Assembly (NCBI GenBank): GCA_945885345.1
Contig: CAMCYP010000023.1
Coordinates: 1-54,929, forward strand
DNA from: Bordetella parapertussis
GTDB lineage: Bacteria; Pseudomonadota; Gammaproteobacteria; Burkholderiales; SG8-41
Length of the DNA: 54,929 nucleotides
Reading direction: 5' to 3'
Shown: piece by piece, positions 35,034 to 44,131 of the stretch
Numbering within the stretch: the first letter of the stretch is position 1
How the letters are laid out: each line of letters opens with the position of its first letter
Program-made: the position numbers and the translations under genes
The notes under the pieces: model-generated
The model's database searches: none
The model's input: the letters and a program-made list of their open reading frames with translations, nothing else
What the model was told of the DNA's origin: nothing

Positions 35034-35768
35034 ATGCCCATGATCGAATTCAAGAGCATCAGCAAGTGGTACGGCAGCTTCCAGGTGCTGAAGGACTGCA
35101 CAACCCAGGTCGAAAAAGGCGAGGTCATCGTCGTCTGCGGCCCTTCGGGTTCGGGCAAGTCAACGCTGATTAAATGCGTCAACGGGCTGGAACCCTTCCA
35201 GGCGGGCAGCCTGATCGTCAACGGCCAGTCGGTAGGCGACAAGGCGACCAACCTGCCGCAGCTGCGCGCCAAAATCGGCATGGTGTTCCAGAACTTCGAA
35301 CTGTTCCCGCACATGAACGTCACGGCCAACCTGAACCTGGCGCAGGTCAAAGTGCTGGGGCGCGGCGCCGAGGAAGCCACCGCCAAATCCCATGCCCTGC
35401 TCAAACGTGTCGGCCTGATCGATCATGCGCAGAAATTCCCGGGTCAGCTCTCCGGTGGCCAGCAGCAGCGCGTGGCCATTGCCCGCGCGCTGGCCATGGA
35501 CCCGATCGCGATGCTGTTCGACGAGCCGACCTCGGCACTCGACCCGGAGATGATCAACGAAGTACTCGATGTGATGGTTGAGCTAGCCCAGGAAGGCATG
35601 ACCATGATGTGCGTGACCCACGAGATGGGTTTTGCGCGCAAGGTCGCCCACCGCGTGATTTTCATGGATCGCGGTGAAATCGTCGAAGACGCCACCAAGG
35701 ACGAATTCTTCGGCACGCCGCGCTCGGAGCGCGCGCAGCAGTTTTTGTCTAAAATCCTTCACCACTGA
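35034..35768 (+). CDS. gltL: Glutamate/aspartate ABC transporter ATP-binding protein
   Basis: The 244-residue ATPase has Walker A GPSGSGKST, Q-loop VFQNFELFPHMN, the signature LSGGQQQRVAIARAL, Walker B MLFDEPTSALDPE and the switch His in CVTHEMGFA. It powers GltJK. AGAAAGG lies eight bases before the ATG at 35034; a second in-frame ATG at 35040 is also possible. Confidence 0.96.
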   Translation: MPMIEFKSISKWYGSFQVLKDCTTQVEKGEVIVVCGPSGSGKSTLIKCVNGLEPFQAGSLIVNGQSVGDKATNLPQLRAKIGMVFQNFELFPHMNVTANLNLAQVKVLGRGAEEATAKSHALLKRVGLIDHAQKFPGQLSGGQQQRVAIARALAMDPIAMLFDEPTSALDPEMINEVLDVMVELAQEGMTMMCVTHEMGFARKVAHRVIFMDRGEIVEDATKDEFFGTPRSERAQQFLSKILHH

Positions 35769-35785
35769 CCGGGCGCACACGGGTA

Positions 35786-35815
35786 GAATGCGCGCTTTCT
35801 CAAGGAAGCGCATTC
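35786..35815. other. Hairpin between gltL and the cysteine-cluster gene
   Basis: GAATGCGC (35786-35793) pairs with GCGCATTC (35808-35815), and an inner TTTC can pair with GGAA after a two-base bulge. TAGAAT at 35784-35789 overlaps the left arm and resembles a -10 element for the downstream gene. No T-run follows, so a terminator for gltL is unlikely. Confidence 0.4.
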
Positions 35816-35833
35816 AATCCGGCGCACGCTGAC

Positions 35834-36232
35834 ATGGCCTCAAGCAAGACCACAAAAAAATCCGCAGTCCAGTACGACTGCAGCAAATGCCCCGGCTACT
35901 GTTGCAGCTATCCCCTGATCGAAGTCGGCAAACGCGACATCGCGCGACTGGCCAAGCATTTCGAAATCACCTACAAACAGGCTGAGACCCGTTACACGCG
36001 CTACGTCAAATCGGAAAAAATCCGTTCACTGCGCCAGCAGGACGACAAGCACTACGGAAAAATCTGCAAGATGTTCGACACCAAAAAGCGCCAGTGCACG
36101 GTGTATGAGGCACGGCCCACGGTGTGCCGTGATTACCCGGAAGGCAAGCGCTGCGGCTACTACGAGTTCCTGCAGTTCGAACGCGAACAACAGGGCGATG
36201 ACAAGTTCATCGCGACAACCCACAACAACTAG
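35834..36232 (+). CDS. YkgJ family cysteine-cluster protein
   Basis: The 132-residue protein has the cluster CSKCPGYCC (Cys16, 19, 23, 24) and a second Cys set in KICKMFD, RQCTVYEARPTVCRDYPEG and KRCGYY. This CxxCxxxCC layout is that of the YkgJ family, thought to chelate zinc or iron; the function is not known. The N-terminus is Lys-rich. It follows gltL by 65 bases, probably with its own promoter, and a bidirectional terminator follows. Confidence 0.88.
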   Translation: MASSKTTKKSAVQYDCSKCPGYCCSYPLIEVGKRDIARLAKHFEITYKQAETRYTRYVKSEKIRSLRQQDDKHYGKICKMFDTKKRQCTVYEARPTVCRDYPEGKRCGYYEFLQFEREQQGDDKFIATTHNN

Positions 36233-36314
36233 ACCATCACGACCCGAGTTCTAGGCTTAATAAAACAAATAAAAACAACAGGTTATGTAATATTTCGCCC
36301 TGATGACCACCATG

Positions 36315-36346
36315 AAAAACCCCGCGCTGCGGCGCGGGGTTTTTTT
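36315..36346. terminator. Bidirectional rho-independent terminator
   Basis: CCCCGCGC (36320-36327) and GCGCGGGG (36332-36339) form a perfect 8-bp stem around TGCG, flanked by A5 on the left and T7 on the right. It can serve both the cysteine-cluster gene on the plus strand and the metallo-beta-lactamase-fold gene on the minus strand, which converge here. Confidence 0.9.
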
Positions 36347-36361
36347 ACGGGCTCCGCAACT

Positions 36362-37324
36362 TCAGCAGCCGGCCGTGCAATGGCCGCCGGCGTCAAACTC
36401 CATGGTCCTGCCGCTCAGAGGAACATGCACCGGCACCTTGACCGCCTTCATGAAGGTCTCGGTCTTGGTACCCGGCAACACCTTGCCGCCTTTGGTCGCG
36501 ACCTCATTGGCGTGCGATGCAATCACCGAAGCCGGCTTGACCAGGTCGTTGATCACGTAAGCCGCTTCCTTCGGTCCCGTGGAAAACCCATCGCCGATGT
36601 TCATCACGGCCAGCGTCGCCTTGTAGTAGCCGCGCACTACCCTGTCCTGCGCCGCCGTGATGCCGGTGTCGCCGGAAAGATAAGCCACGAGGCCGTTGCT
36701 GAACGTCAGCACATAACCGGTCGCCTCGCCGACATAGCCGGCGATACCCGCTTCCTTCATGTTCTTGCCCAGCTCGCCGCCAATGTAGTCGGGATCAAGG
36801 CCATTGCTGTGCAACGCGGGCACCGTCGCAATCGTCACGCCACCGACCTTCACGCTGCCGCCGAAACGCGCGAGGATCGAGTCCCTCGGGTCGCCGCCGT
36901 TCGCTTTCAGCTTGTTGGCAAAAAATGGCGGCATTTCACTGCCGGTCACGATCTTGGCTTTCTTTGCCAGCGCGATGTTCACCGAACTCGAATTCGGCAG
37001 CGCCGATACCGACATGTCGGGCTTGTCGCAACTGCCCGAATTGGGCGCCTTGTTGTGCGCATTGCCGAGATGGTCGCCATGCATATGGCTGACCAGGATG
37101 ATGTCGATCTTGCCCAGGCGGGGATCATTCGCTCCCGCAACCGTCCGGCCGGCGTCATAGAGGATGCGCGTGCCGTTCGGATCCTCGAAGATCAGCGCCC
37201 GGTCCTGCGGGCAGAACTCGCCTTCCTGCCCGCCCAGCGGTGTCACTTTCACATTGGCTGCGCTTGCGCCCAGTGCCACCAGTCCCGCCAGCATTGCCGC
37301 AACTGCCCTGCATGTCGTTTTCAT
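36362..37324 (-). CDS. Exported metallo-beta-lactamase-fold hydrolase
   Basis: The 320-residue protein has a signal peptide (MKTTCRAVAAMLAGLVALGASA) given here by its core AMLAGLVALGASA, so it is periplasmic. The metal site is shown by SHMHGDHLG, a later Asp in YLSGDTG and a His in SHANE. The set resembles UlaG-like members of the fold. The substrate is unknown. GGAGGGG lies a few bases ahead of the ATG at 37324. It follows argE by 31 bases on the same strand, so the two are probably cotranscribed. Confidence 0.87.
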   Translation of the reverse strand: MKTTCRAVAAMLAGLVALGASAANVKVTPLGGQEGEFCPQDRALIFEDPNGTRILYDAGRTVAGANDPRLGKIDIILVSHMHGDHLGNAHNKAPNSGSCDKPDMSVSALPNSSSVNIALAKKAKIVTGSEMPPFFANKLKANGGDPRDSILARFGGSVKVGGVTIATVPALHSNGLDPDYIGGELGKNMKEAGIAGYVGEATGYVLTFSNGLVAYLSGDTGITAAQDRVVRGYYKATLAVMNIGDGFSTGPKEAAYVINDLVKPASVIASHANEVATKGGKVLPGTKTETFMKAVKVPVHVPLSGRTMEFDAGGHCTAGC

Positions 37325-37355
37325 GATCCCCTCCGTGTTTGAAAAATCAGCGGCC

Positions 37356-38537
37356 TCAACTCCGGCCGTCACACATGCGCGCCATCAGCGCACGCAAAAA
37401 AACCTCGCAACGCACCAGCTGTTCCAGTGTAACGAACTCGTCGGGCTTGTGTGCCTCGCGGATCGAACCGGGCCCGCATACCACCGTCGGCACGCCTGCC
37501 ACCTGAAACTGTGAGGCTTCGGTGCCGAATGACACCTTGGCGATGTCGTTGCTGCCGGAAAATTCCTGCGCCAGCGCGGTAATCTCCGCCTCGGCGCCGG
37601 TATTGAGTGCAGGAATCTCCGACATTTTCACAATTTTGAACCCGCTTCGCGGATCAACCGCATGCATTTCCGGTTCGATCACATCCCGTACATGCGCCTC
37701 GAATTCCCTCAGCAATGCATTCGGATCATCACCCGGCAGATTGCGGAATTCAAAATCGAACACGCAGTCGTGCGGCACGATGTTCAGCGCGGTGCCGCCG
37801 CGAATCACACCCGTATGCACCGTCGTGTAGGCCACATCAAAGCCGCGATCATAGGGCCCGCGGTCGCGGTGCCGCCGCGCGAGCCGCTTGAGAAAGGCCA
37901 CTGCCTCTGCCGCTGCCTCCACCGCATTGACGCCGCACGGGGCATAGGCCGAATGCGACGCCAGGCCGCGCACCGTGCAGCGGTAACTCTGCTTGCCCTT
38001 GTGCGCAATCACCGGCCGCATTTCCGTCGGTTCGCCGACAATGCACGACAAGGGCTTGATGCCCGCCTGCATCATGTCGGTCAGCAGGTCACGCACACCG
38101 AGGCAACCGACTTCCTCGTCATAGGAAAACGCCAGGTGCACCGGCGTCTTTAATCCACGCTGCACGAACTCCGGCACCAGCGCCAGCGCACAGGCAATGA
38201 AACTTTTCATGTCGGAAGTACCGCGGCCATAGAGGCGGCCATCGCGCTCGGTCACCGTGAACGGATCCGTCGCCCACTCCTGACCGTCCACCGGCACTAC
38301 ATCGGTGTGGCCCGACAGCACCACGCCGGGCACGCCACGCGGGCCCAGCGTCGCAAACAGGTTGGCCTTGCGCTTGTCGGCGTCGAAAGTCATGCGCAGG
38401 TCGGCATCGAGCGGCCGCAGCAGCTCGCGCACGTAATCAATCAGTTCGAGATTGGAATCCCGGCTGACCGTTGGAAACGCGATTAATTCGCGGATCAGCT
38501 TCAGCGTCCCGGCACCGGGTGTAGCAGGCGGATTCAT
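37356..38537 (-). CDS. argE: Acetylornithine deacetylase (M20 family)
   Basis: This 393-residue enzyme removes the acetyl group from N-acetylornithine or a related N-acyl amino acid. It shows the M20 metal site: His in LSGHTDVVPVDG, Asp in YGRGTSDMKS, the catalytic Glu pair in SYDEEVGCLG, and Glu in VGEPTEM, with a later His near EAHKPDEF. The dimerisation domain contains GLASHSAYAP. The N-terminus LIRELIAFPTVSRDSN is typical of ArgE. It is divergent from a peptide-type transporter operon, so scavenging rather than arginine synthesis is possible. Confidence 0.88.
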   Translation of the reverse strand: MNPPATPGAGTLKLIRELIAFPTVSRDSNLELIDYVRELLRPLDADLRMTFDADKRKANLFATLGPRGVPGVVLSGHTDVVPVDGQEWATDPFTVTERDGRLYGRGTSDMKSFIACALALVPEFVQRGLKTPVHLAFSYDEEVGCLGVRDLLTDMMQAGIKPLSCIVGEPTEMRPVIAHKGKQSYRCTVRGLASHSAYAPCGVNAVEAAAEAVAFLKRLARRHRDRGPYDRGFDVAYTTVHTGVIRGGTALNIVPHDCVFDFEFRNLPGDDPNALLREFEAHVRDVIEPEMHAVDPRSGFKIVKMSEIPALNTGAEAEITALAQEFSGSNDIAKVSFGTEASQFQVAGVPTVVCGPGSIREAHKPDEFVTLEQLVRCEVFLRALMARMCDGRS

Positions 38538-38620
38538 GGCAACGTCCGTCGTTAAAGGGGCAGGATAGGCAGGCCCGCCTGCACTGTCAACGCAGGGCTG
38601 CGGTATGCTTGAGTCCTGCC

Positions 38621-40195
38621 ATGAAAAAACAATTCACTCTGATATCCGCCCTGCTCGTCGCACTGCTGTGCACAACAGCGCCTGCTGCCGAACTGCGCAT
38701 TGGTCTCTCCGGTGAAGTGACTTCACTCGATCCGCAGCTGCTCGCCTCGCAGCCCAACCTGACCGTGGCGCGCCATGTATTTGAATCGCTGACCGATGTC
38801 GATCCGCAAACAAAATTAATCCCGGGACTCGCCGAGAGTTGGCGTGCTGTCGATGCCACCACCTGGGAATTCAAGCTGCGCCGCGGCGTTAAATTTCATG
38901 ACGGCTCCGACTTCACCGCTGAAGACGTCGCGTTTTCGTTGCAGCGCCCGTTGTCGATCAAGGGCAGTCCGGGCGGGTTTGCCTCCTACGTGCGCTATAT
39001 CGCATCGGCCACGGCCGTCGATGCGCACACGCTGCGCATCAAAACAAAATATCCCTATGGCGCATTGCCCGAGGAAATCAATTCCATCCTGATCGTTTCA
39101 AAAAAACATGCACTGAACGCAGGCCCCGAAGATTTTGATTCGGGCCGCGCGATGATCGGCACCGGACCGTACAAATTCGTGAAGTACCAGCGCGGCGACC
39201 GGCTCGAACTCGCGCGCAATGATCAGTGGTGGGGAAAACGTCCGGCCTGGCCAAGTTGGGATAGGGTCACGCTGCGCATCATTCCCGCAGACCCGTCGCG
39301 CACTGCGGCGCTGCTCTCCGGCGAACTCGACGTGATCGAGCACGTACCCTCGGCAGATATAAAAAATCTCAATAAAAACAATAAATTACGAGTCGTACAA
39401 ACCACTTCCTGGCGCACCATCCTGCTCCACCTCGACCAGTATCGCGCGCAGCCGCCGGGGGTCACCGACAACAATGGCAAACCGCTCGCCAAAAATCCGT
39501 TCATGGACCTGCGCGTGCGCCAGGCAATATCCAAAGCCATCAACCGCAGCGCCATCGCCGAACGCGTGATGGAAGGCCTCGCTGTGCCTGCCGCCAACAT
39601 CGTGTCACCGGGTGTGTTCGGCCACAACGCGGCGCTGAAACCCGAAGCCTACGATCCCGAAGGCGCAAAAAAACTGCTCGCCGCAGCCGGCTATCCCAAG
39701 GGCTTCCGCGTCACGCTCGCCGGCCCCAACAACCGTTACATCAATGATGAACAGGTATTGCAGACCGTGGCACAACTGCTGACCCGCGTCGGCATCACCA
39801 CCCGCGTCGAGGCAACGCCGATGTCGGCTTTTCTCGGGCGGGTGCGCAAGGAAGAAACCGGCTTCATGCTGCTCGGCTGGGGCACCTTCGCCGCGGACCT
39901 CGCGTTGCGCTCGCTGGTCGCCACGCCGAATCCGGAAAAAGGCTATGGCGCATGGAACTGGGGGCATTACAGCAATCCCAAAGTCGATGCGCTGATGGAG
40001 CAAGCCCTCGCCAGCGTTGACCGCACCAAACGCGAAGCACTGGCGCGCGACGCCAACACGCTGGCAATGACCGACCTCGCCTTCATTCCACTGCACCACC
40101 AGGTCGTGAGCTGGGCAATGCGCGCCGGCCTGGATTACACACCGCGCACGGACGAGTTCACCCTTGCCCATCATTTCACGCCGCGCGGACGCTGA
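38621..40195 (+). CDS. Peptide/N-acyl amino acid ABC transporter substrate-binding protein (family 5)
   Basis: The 524-residue protein has a signal peptide ending TTAPAAE and a DppA/OppA-type fold, with SLDPQLLASQ, GLAESWRAVDATTWEFKLR (from which the core is LAESW and WEFKLRRGVKFHDG) and the C-terminal FIPLHHQVVSWAMR. It should capture peptides or similar compounds in the periplasm. The ATG at 38621 is the start of the signal peptide. It opens an operon with a deacylase and two permeases. The 83-base divergent spacer to argE contains the palindrome GCAGGCCCGCCTGC (38569-38582). Confidence 0.92.
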   Translation: MKKQFTLISALLVALLCTTAPAAELRIGLSGEVTSLDPQLLASQPNLTVARHVFESLTDVDPQTKLIPGLAESWRAVDATTWEFKLRRGVKFHDGSDFTAEDVAFSLQRPLSIKGSPGGFASYVRYIASATAVDAHTLRIKTKYPYGALPEEINSILIVSKKHALNAGPEDFDSGRAMIGTGPYKFVKYQRGDRLELARNDQWWGKRPAWPSWDRVTLRIIPADPSRTAALLSGELDVIEHVPSADIKNLNKNNKLRVVQTTSWRTILLHLDQYRAQPPGVTDNNGKPLAKNPFMDLRVRQAISKAINRSAIAERVMEGLAVPAANIVSPGVFGHNAALKPEAYDPEGAKKLLAAAGYPKGFRVTLAGPNNRYINDEQVLQTVAQLLTRVGITTRVEATPMSAFLGRVRKEETGFMLLGWGTFAADLALRSLVATPNPEKGYGAWNWGHYSNPKVDALMEQALASVDRTKREALARDANTLAMTDLAFIPLHHQVVSWAMRAGLDYTPRTDEFTLAHHFTPRGR

Positions 40196-40231
40196 GCACA
40201 CCTCCTCAAACCGGACACATGACAAAACACG

Positions 40232-41194
40232 ATGACCGACCCCAACGCCTATTCCGTTGAAATATCTGCCCCGGACATTTCGTCTTACCGTGCGGGCAAT
40301 ACCGGCATTGAGTATTTCACCCGGATCGACAGCGGCAAACCCGGTCCCCATGTGATGCTGACCGCGCTGGTGCACGGCAATGAAATCTGCGGCGCAATCG
40401 TCCTTGATGAACTGCTTCGCGGCGACATCCGCCCGCTCCACGGCCGGCTCACGCTAGCGTTCTGCAATGTCGCCGCGTTCGAGCACTTCGACCCCGCCAA
40501 ACCCGAAGCCTCGCGCTGGGTCGACGAGGATTTCAACCGGCTGTGGACACCCGAGGTGCTCGACGGCAAACGCGACAGTGTCGAACTGCGCCGCGCCCGG
40601 ATCGTCCGCCCCTATCTCCACGACGTCGACTTTTTGCTCGACACCCATTCGATGCAGCACCCGTCAGAACCGCTGCTGCTCGCAGGGTCGCTCGCCAAGG
40701 GCCGGCTGCTGGCCGCTGAAGTCGCTTACCCCGCCCTCGCCGTCTGCGATTCGGGGCATGCGGCCGGCAAGCGCATGCGCGACTATGCCGCTTTCGGCGA
40801 TGCCACCAGTCCGAAAAACGCACTGCTGGTCGAATGCGGCCAGCACTGGGCGCGGCGCACCGTGGATGTCGCGCGCGAGACCACGCTGCGTTTCCTTGCC
40901 CGCTACGGCATCATCGATCCTGAAAACGGGCCGTGGCGCTTCGCCGCGACGCCATTGCCGCAGCAAATCGTTGAAGTGACCCATCCGGTCACTATCACCT
41001 CGGAAACATTCCGTTTCGCGCGGCCGTTCACCGGGCTGGAGGTGATCGATCAGGCGGGAACCCTCATCGGCTGGGACGGTGAACACGAAGTACGCACGCC
41101 GTACGACCGCTGCGTGCTGGTGATGCCATCGAAACGGCTTTATCGCGGACAGACCGCCGTGCGCCTGGGCCGTTTTGTCACGGTTTCTGCGTAA
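40232..41194 (+). CDS. Succinylglutamate desuccinylase/aspartoacylase family deacylase
   Basis: The 320-residue protein is a zinc-dependent deacylase of the AstE/AspA group. Zinc ligands are His48 and Glu51 in VHGNEICG and His139 in LLDTHSMQH; DEDFNRLW is the substrate Arg motif and the catalytic Glu is probably in LLVECGQHW. Such enzymes release an amino acid from an N-acyl conjugate. It sits between a periplasmic binding protein gene and two permease genes, so it likely cleaves the imported compound in the cytoplasm. Confidence 0.88.
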   Translation: MTDPNAYSVEISAPDISSYRAGNTGIEYFTRIDSGKPGPHVMLTALVHGNEICGAIVLDELLRGDIRPLHGRLTLAFCNVAAFEHFDPAKPEASRWVDEDFNRLWTPEVLDGKRDSVELRRARIVRPYLHDVDFLLDTHSMQHPSEPLLLAGSLAKGRLLAAEVAYPALAVCDSGHAAGKRMRDYAAFGDATSPKNALLVECGQHWARRTVDVARETTLRFLARYGIIDPENGPWRFAATPLPQQIVEVTHPVTITSETFRFARPFTGLEVIDQAGTLIGWDGEHEVRTPYDRCVLVMPSKRLYRGQTAVRLGRFVTVSA

Positions 41195-41221
41195 TCCGGC
41201 ATCCCGGCCCGGGCACCGCTG

Positions 41222-42196
41222 ATGCTGAACTTCATCCTGCATCGCCTCGCCCAAAGCATAGCAACGCTCATCGTGATGTCGCTGCTGGTGTTCATCGGCG
41301 TCTATGCCATCGGCAACCCGGTGGACATTCTGATCAATCCACAGGCCGACCAGGCAGAAATCGCGCAGACCATTGCGCAACTCGGGCTCGACAAGCCGCT
41401 ATGGCAGCAGTACTGGATATTCCTCAAAAGCGCATTCGGCGGCGATCTTGGCCTGTCCTTCGCTGCCAACGTGCCGGCCATCACATTGATCCTCGAACGC
41501 ATGCCGGCAACATTGGAACTGGCTTTCACCGCCATGCTGATCGCCATCGTGTTCGGCATCCCGCTGGGCCTGCTCGCCGGACTGAAGCCGGATTCATGGG
41601 TCGGCCGCAGCATCATGGCCGGCTCCATTCTCGGCTTCTCGCTGCCGACGTTCTGGGTCGGACTGATGCTGATCATGGTGTTCTCGGTGCAACTCGGCTG
41701 GCTGCCGACCACGGGACGCGGCGCCACCATTGATGTCTTCGGTATCCCTGTCAGTTTCCTGACCTGGGACGGCATCCGCCACCTGATCCTGCCCGCGACC
41801 AACCTCGCACTGTTCCAGCTGGCACTGCTGATCCGCCTCACCCGCGCCGGCACGCGCGAAGCCATGCTGCAGGATTACGTGCGCTACGCCCGCGCCAAAG
41901 GTGTACCCGAACGCGACGTGGTCCGAGTACATGTCCTGCGCAACATCCTGATTCCGGTGGTCACGGTGGTCGGACTGGAACTCGGTTCGCTGATCGCTTT
42001 TGCCGTGGTCACTGAAACCGTGTTTGCATGGCCGGGCATGGGCAAGCTGCTGATCGACTCCATCAATGTGCTCGACCGCCCGGTGATCGTCGCCTACCTG
42101 CTGGTGATCGTGTTTTTATTCATCTTCATCAACCTGCTGGTCGACCTGCTCTACACCGCGCTTGATCCGCGGGTGCGATTGAAAGGTTCACGATGA
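41222..42196 (+). CDS. DppB-type ABC transporter permease
   Basis: The 324-residue inner-membrane protein has the DppB N-terminus LHRLAQSIATLIVMSLLVF and the EAA-type coupling segment REAMLQDYVRYARAKGVPE. About six membrane segments are visible. Its stop codon overlaps the next permease start by four bases (ATGA). It forms the channel with the following DppC-type protein. Confidence 0.93.
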   Translation: MLNFILHRLAQSIATLIVMSLLVFIGVYAIGNPVDILINPQADQAEIAQTIAQLGLDKPLWQQYWIFLKSAFGGDLGLSFAANVPAITLILERMPATLELAFTAMLIAIVFGIPLGLLAGLKPDSWVGRSIMAGSILGFSLPTFWVGLMLIMVFSVQLGWLPTTGRGATIDVFGIPVSFLTWDGIRHLILPATNLALFQLALLIRLTRAGTREAMLQDYVRYARAKGVPERDVVRVHVLRNILIPVVTVVGLELGSLIAFAVVTETVFAWPGMGKLLIDSINVLDRPVIVAYLLVIVFLFIFINLLVDLLYTALDPRVRLKGSR

Positions 42197-43071
42197 CCGC
42201 CGCACTGTCACCCGGCCGCGAATTCGCCATCGGCTTTGCCCGCGACCGCATCGCACTGGGCGCATTCTGGGTATTGTGCCTGTTGCTGATCGCAACCCTG
42301 ATTGCGCCGTGGATCACGCCGCAAAATCCGTACGACCTCGCACAACTCGACATCCTCGACGCCAAACTCGCACCGGGCGCGAAAGCCGCAGCGGGATACA
42401 CCTACTGGCTGGGCAGCGACGACCAGGGCCGCGACATGGTCTCGGCGATTCTCTATGGTCTGCGCATCAGTCTCGGTGTCGGCGTAATGTCCACGGTCGC
42501 CGCGCTGGGACTGGGACTGGTCATCGGACTGGTCTCGGCACGCGCCGGGGGCTGGATCGACGCGCTGATCATGCGCATCGTCGACCTGCAACTGTCCTTC
42601 CCGGCCATCCTGGTTGCATTGATATTGCTGGCACTGGCCGGACAAGGCATCGACAAGATCATCATCGCACTGGTCGTTGTGCAATGGGCCTATTACGCGC
42701 GCACCGTACGCGGCGCGGCGCTGGTCGAACTGAAAAAGGAATATGTTGATGCTGCGGTCTGCGCCGGCTACAGCGGCGCGCGCATCCTGTTCCGCCACGT
42801 GCTGCCCAATGTGCTGCCGCCGCTGATTGTCGTCGCCACGGTGCAGGTCGCCCACGCGATCGCACTAGAAGCCACGCTGTCCTTCCTTGGCCTCGGCATG
42901 CCGATCACCTCACCGTCGCTGGGCCTGCTGATCGCCAACGGCTACACCCACCTGCTGTCGGGCAAATACTGGATCAGCTTTTTCCCGGGGATTGCGCTGC
43001 TGGTGACGATTGTTGCGATCAACCTGGTCGGGGACCAGTTGCGGGATGTGTTGAATCCGCGGTTGAAATAA
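42193..43071 (+). CDS. DppC-type ABC transporter permease
   Basis: The 292-residue protein has an N-terminal helix, then YWLGSDDQGRDMVSAILYGL, which is the DppC signature, and the coupling segment VELKKEYVDAAVCAGYSG. It overlaps the DppB-type gene by four bases. No ATPase gene follows: the next gene is on the opposite strand. The ATP-binding subunits must be supplied from elsewhere. The 66 bases after the stop contain GGGGATCCCC but no clear terminator. Confidence 0.93.
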   Translation: MTAALSPGREFAIGFARDRIALGAFWVLCLLLIATLIAPWITPQNPYDLAQLDILDAKLAPGAKAAAGYTYWLGSDDQGRDMVSAILYGLRISLGVGVMSTVAALGLGLVIGLVSARAGGWIDALIMRIVDLQLSFPAILVALILLALAGQGIDKIIIALVVVQWAYYARTVRGAALVELKKEYVDAAVCAGYSGARILFRHVLPNVLPPLIVVATVQVAHAIALEATLSFLGLGMPITSPSLGLLIANGYTHLLSGKYWISFFPGIALLVTIVAINLVGDQLRDVLNPRLK

Positions 43072-43137
43072 AACACTGATTCGGTCCCTGGGGGATCCCC
43101 GCCCAAAGCCCGAACCAGGCTCTGATCGTCCCAACGA

Positions 43138-44097
43138 TTAAGGCTTGATCCCCGAAGCCTTGACCACCTTGCTCCAGCGTTCGATCTCCTCGCCGAGCAT
43201 CTTGCGAAAATACTCCGGCGTTTCTGCGATCGGATCGGCACCCATCTGCGCCAGCTTGTTGCGGAAATCCTCGCGCTGCACGGCCTTGACGATGACATTG
43301 TTCAGCGTGGTGACCACCGATTGCGGTGTGCCGCGTTGCGACAACACGCCGTACCAGGTCTGGGTGACGAATCCCTTCAGGCCGCCTTCGATCATCGTCG
43401 GCACCTCGGGCATCAGCGCAGAGCGTTTTTCACCGGTGATCGCCAGCACGCGCATGCGGCTCAGCAGCGGCTGCGCGGCGGGAATGTTGGTGAAGGAGAA
43501 CTCGACTTCACCGCTGGCCAGCGCGACCAGCGACGGGCCGGTGCCCTTGTACGGGATGTGGGTGAAGTCGCCCTGGATCATCAGCTTCAGCATTTCGCCC
43601 GACAGGTGCTGGGTGCTGCCACTGCCCGAGGACGAGAAATTCATCTTGCCGGGATTCTTCTTCACCACGGCGATGAACTCCTTGACGTTTTTCGCCGGCA
43701 GCGAGGGATGTGTCACCAGCAGATTGGCGCTGCTCGAAAACACTGCGATCGGCACGAAGTCCTTCACCGGATCGTAGTTGAGCTTGGGATAAAGGCTGAC
43801 GTTGACGCCCAGCGCCGCCGAACTCAGGAACAGGTTATAGCCGTCGGCCGGCTGCTTGATCAGGAATTCTGCGGCGATGTTCTGTGCCTGGCCGGCGCGG
43901 TTCTCGACAATGACCTGCTGCCCGAGCGCCTCGGTGATCTGCGGCGCAATCAGCCGGGCCATGATGTCGCTGCCGCCGCCTGGGGCGTAGCCCACGATCA
44001 TGCGGATGGGTTTGACCGGGTATTTGTCCTGCGCTACGGCAAATCCGCTGCAACCCAGCACCACGCCCAGCGCGGCCATCATCAGTTTCTGCTGCAT
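43138..44097 (-). CDS. Bug/TctC family periplasmic binding protein
   Basis: The 319-residue protein has a signal peptide (LMMAALGVVLGCSGFAVAQ) and then YPVKPIRMIVGYAPGGGSDI, the hallmark of Bug proteins, which bind carboxylates in the periplasm, mostly for tripartite transporters. VIVENRAGQAQNIAAEFL and SGSGSTQHLSGEMLK fit the family. No tctA or tctB lies nearby, so it is an orphan, as is usual in betaproteobacteria rich in Bug proteins. GGAGGAAAA lies before the ATG at 44097. Confidence 0.93.
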   Translation of the reverse strand: MQQKLMMAALGVVLGCSGFAVAQDKYPVKPIRMIVGYAPGGGSDIMARLIAPQITEALGQQVIVENRAGQAQNIAAEFLIKQPADGYNLFLSSAALGVNVSLYPKLNYDPVKDFVPIAVFSSSANLLVTHPSLPAKNVKEFIAVVKKNPGKMNFSSSGSGSTQHLSGEMLKLMIQGDFTHIPYKGTGPSLVALASGEVEFSFTNIPAAQPLLSRMRVLAITGEKRSALMPEVPTMIEGGLKGFVTQTWYGVLSQRGTPQSVVTTLNNVIVKAVQREDFRNKLAQMGADPIAETPEYFRKMLGEEIERWSKVVKASGIKP

Positions 44098-44131
44098 TTT
44101 TCCTCCGTTGAATATGGTTTTTACTGGTTTA

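Noticed and set aside
43072..43137. GGGGATCCCC palindrome after the DppC-type gene
   Set aside because: A 10-bp palindrome without a T-run is not enough to call a terminator.
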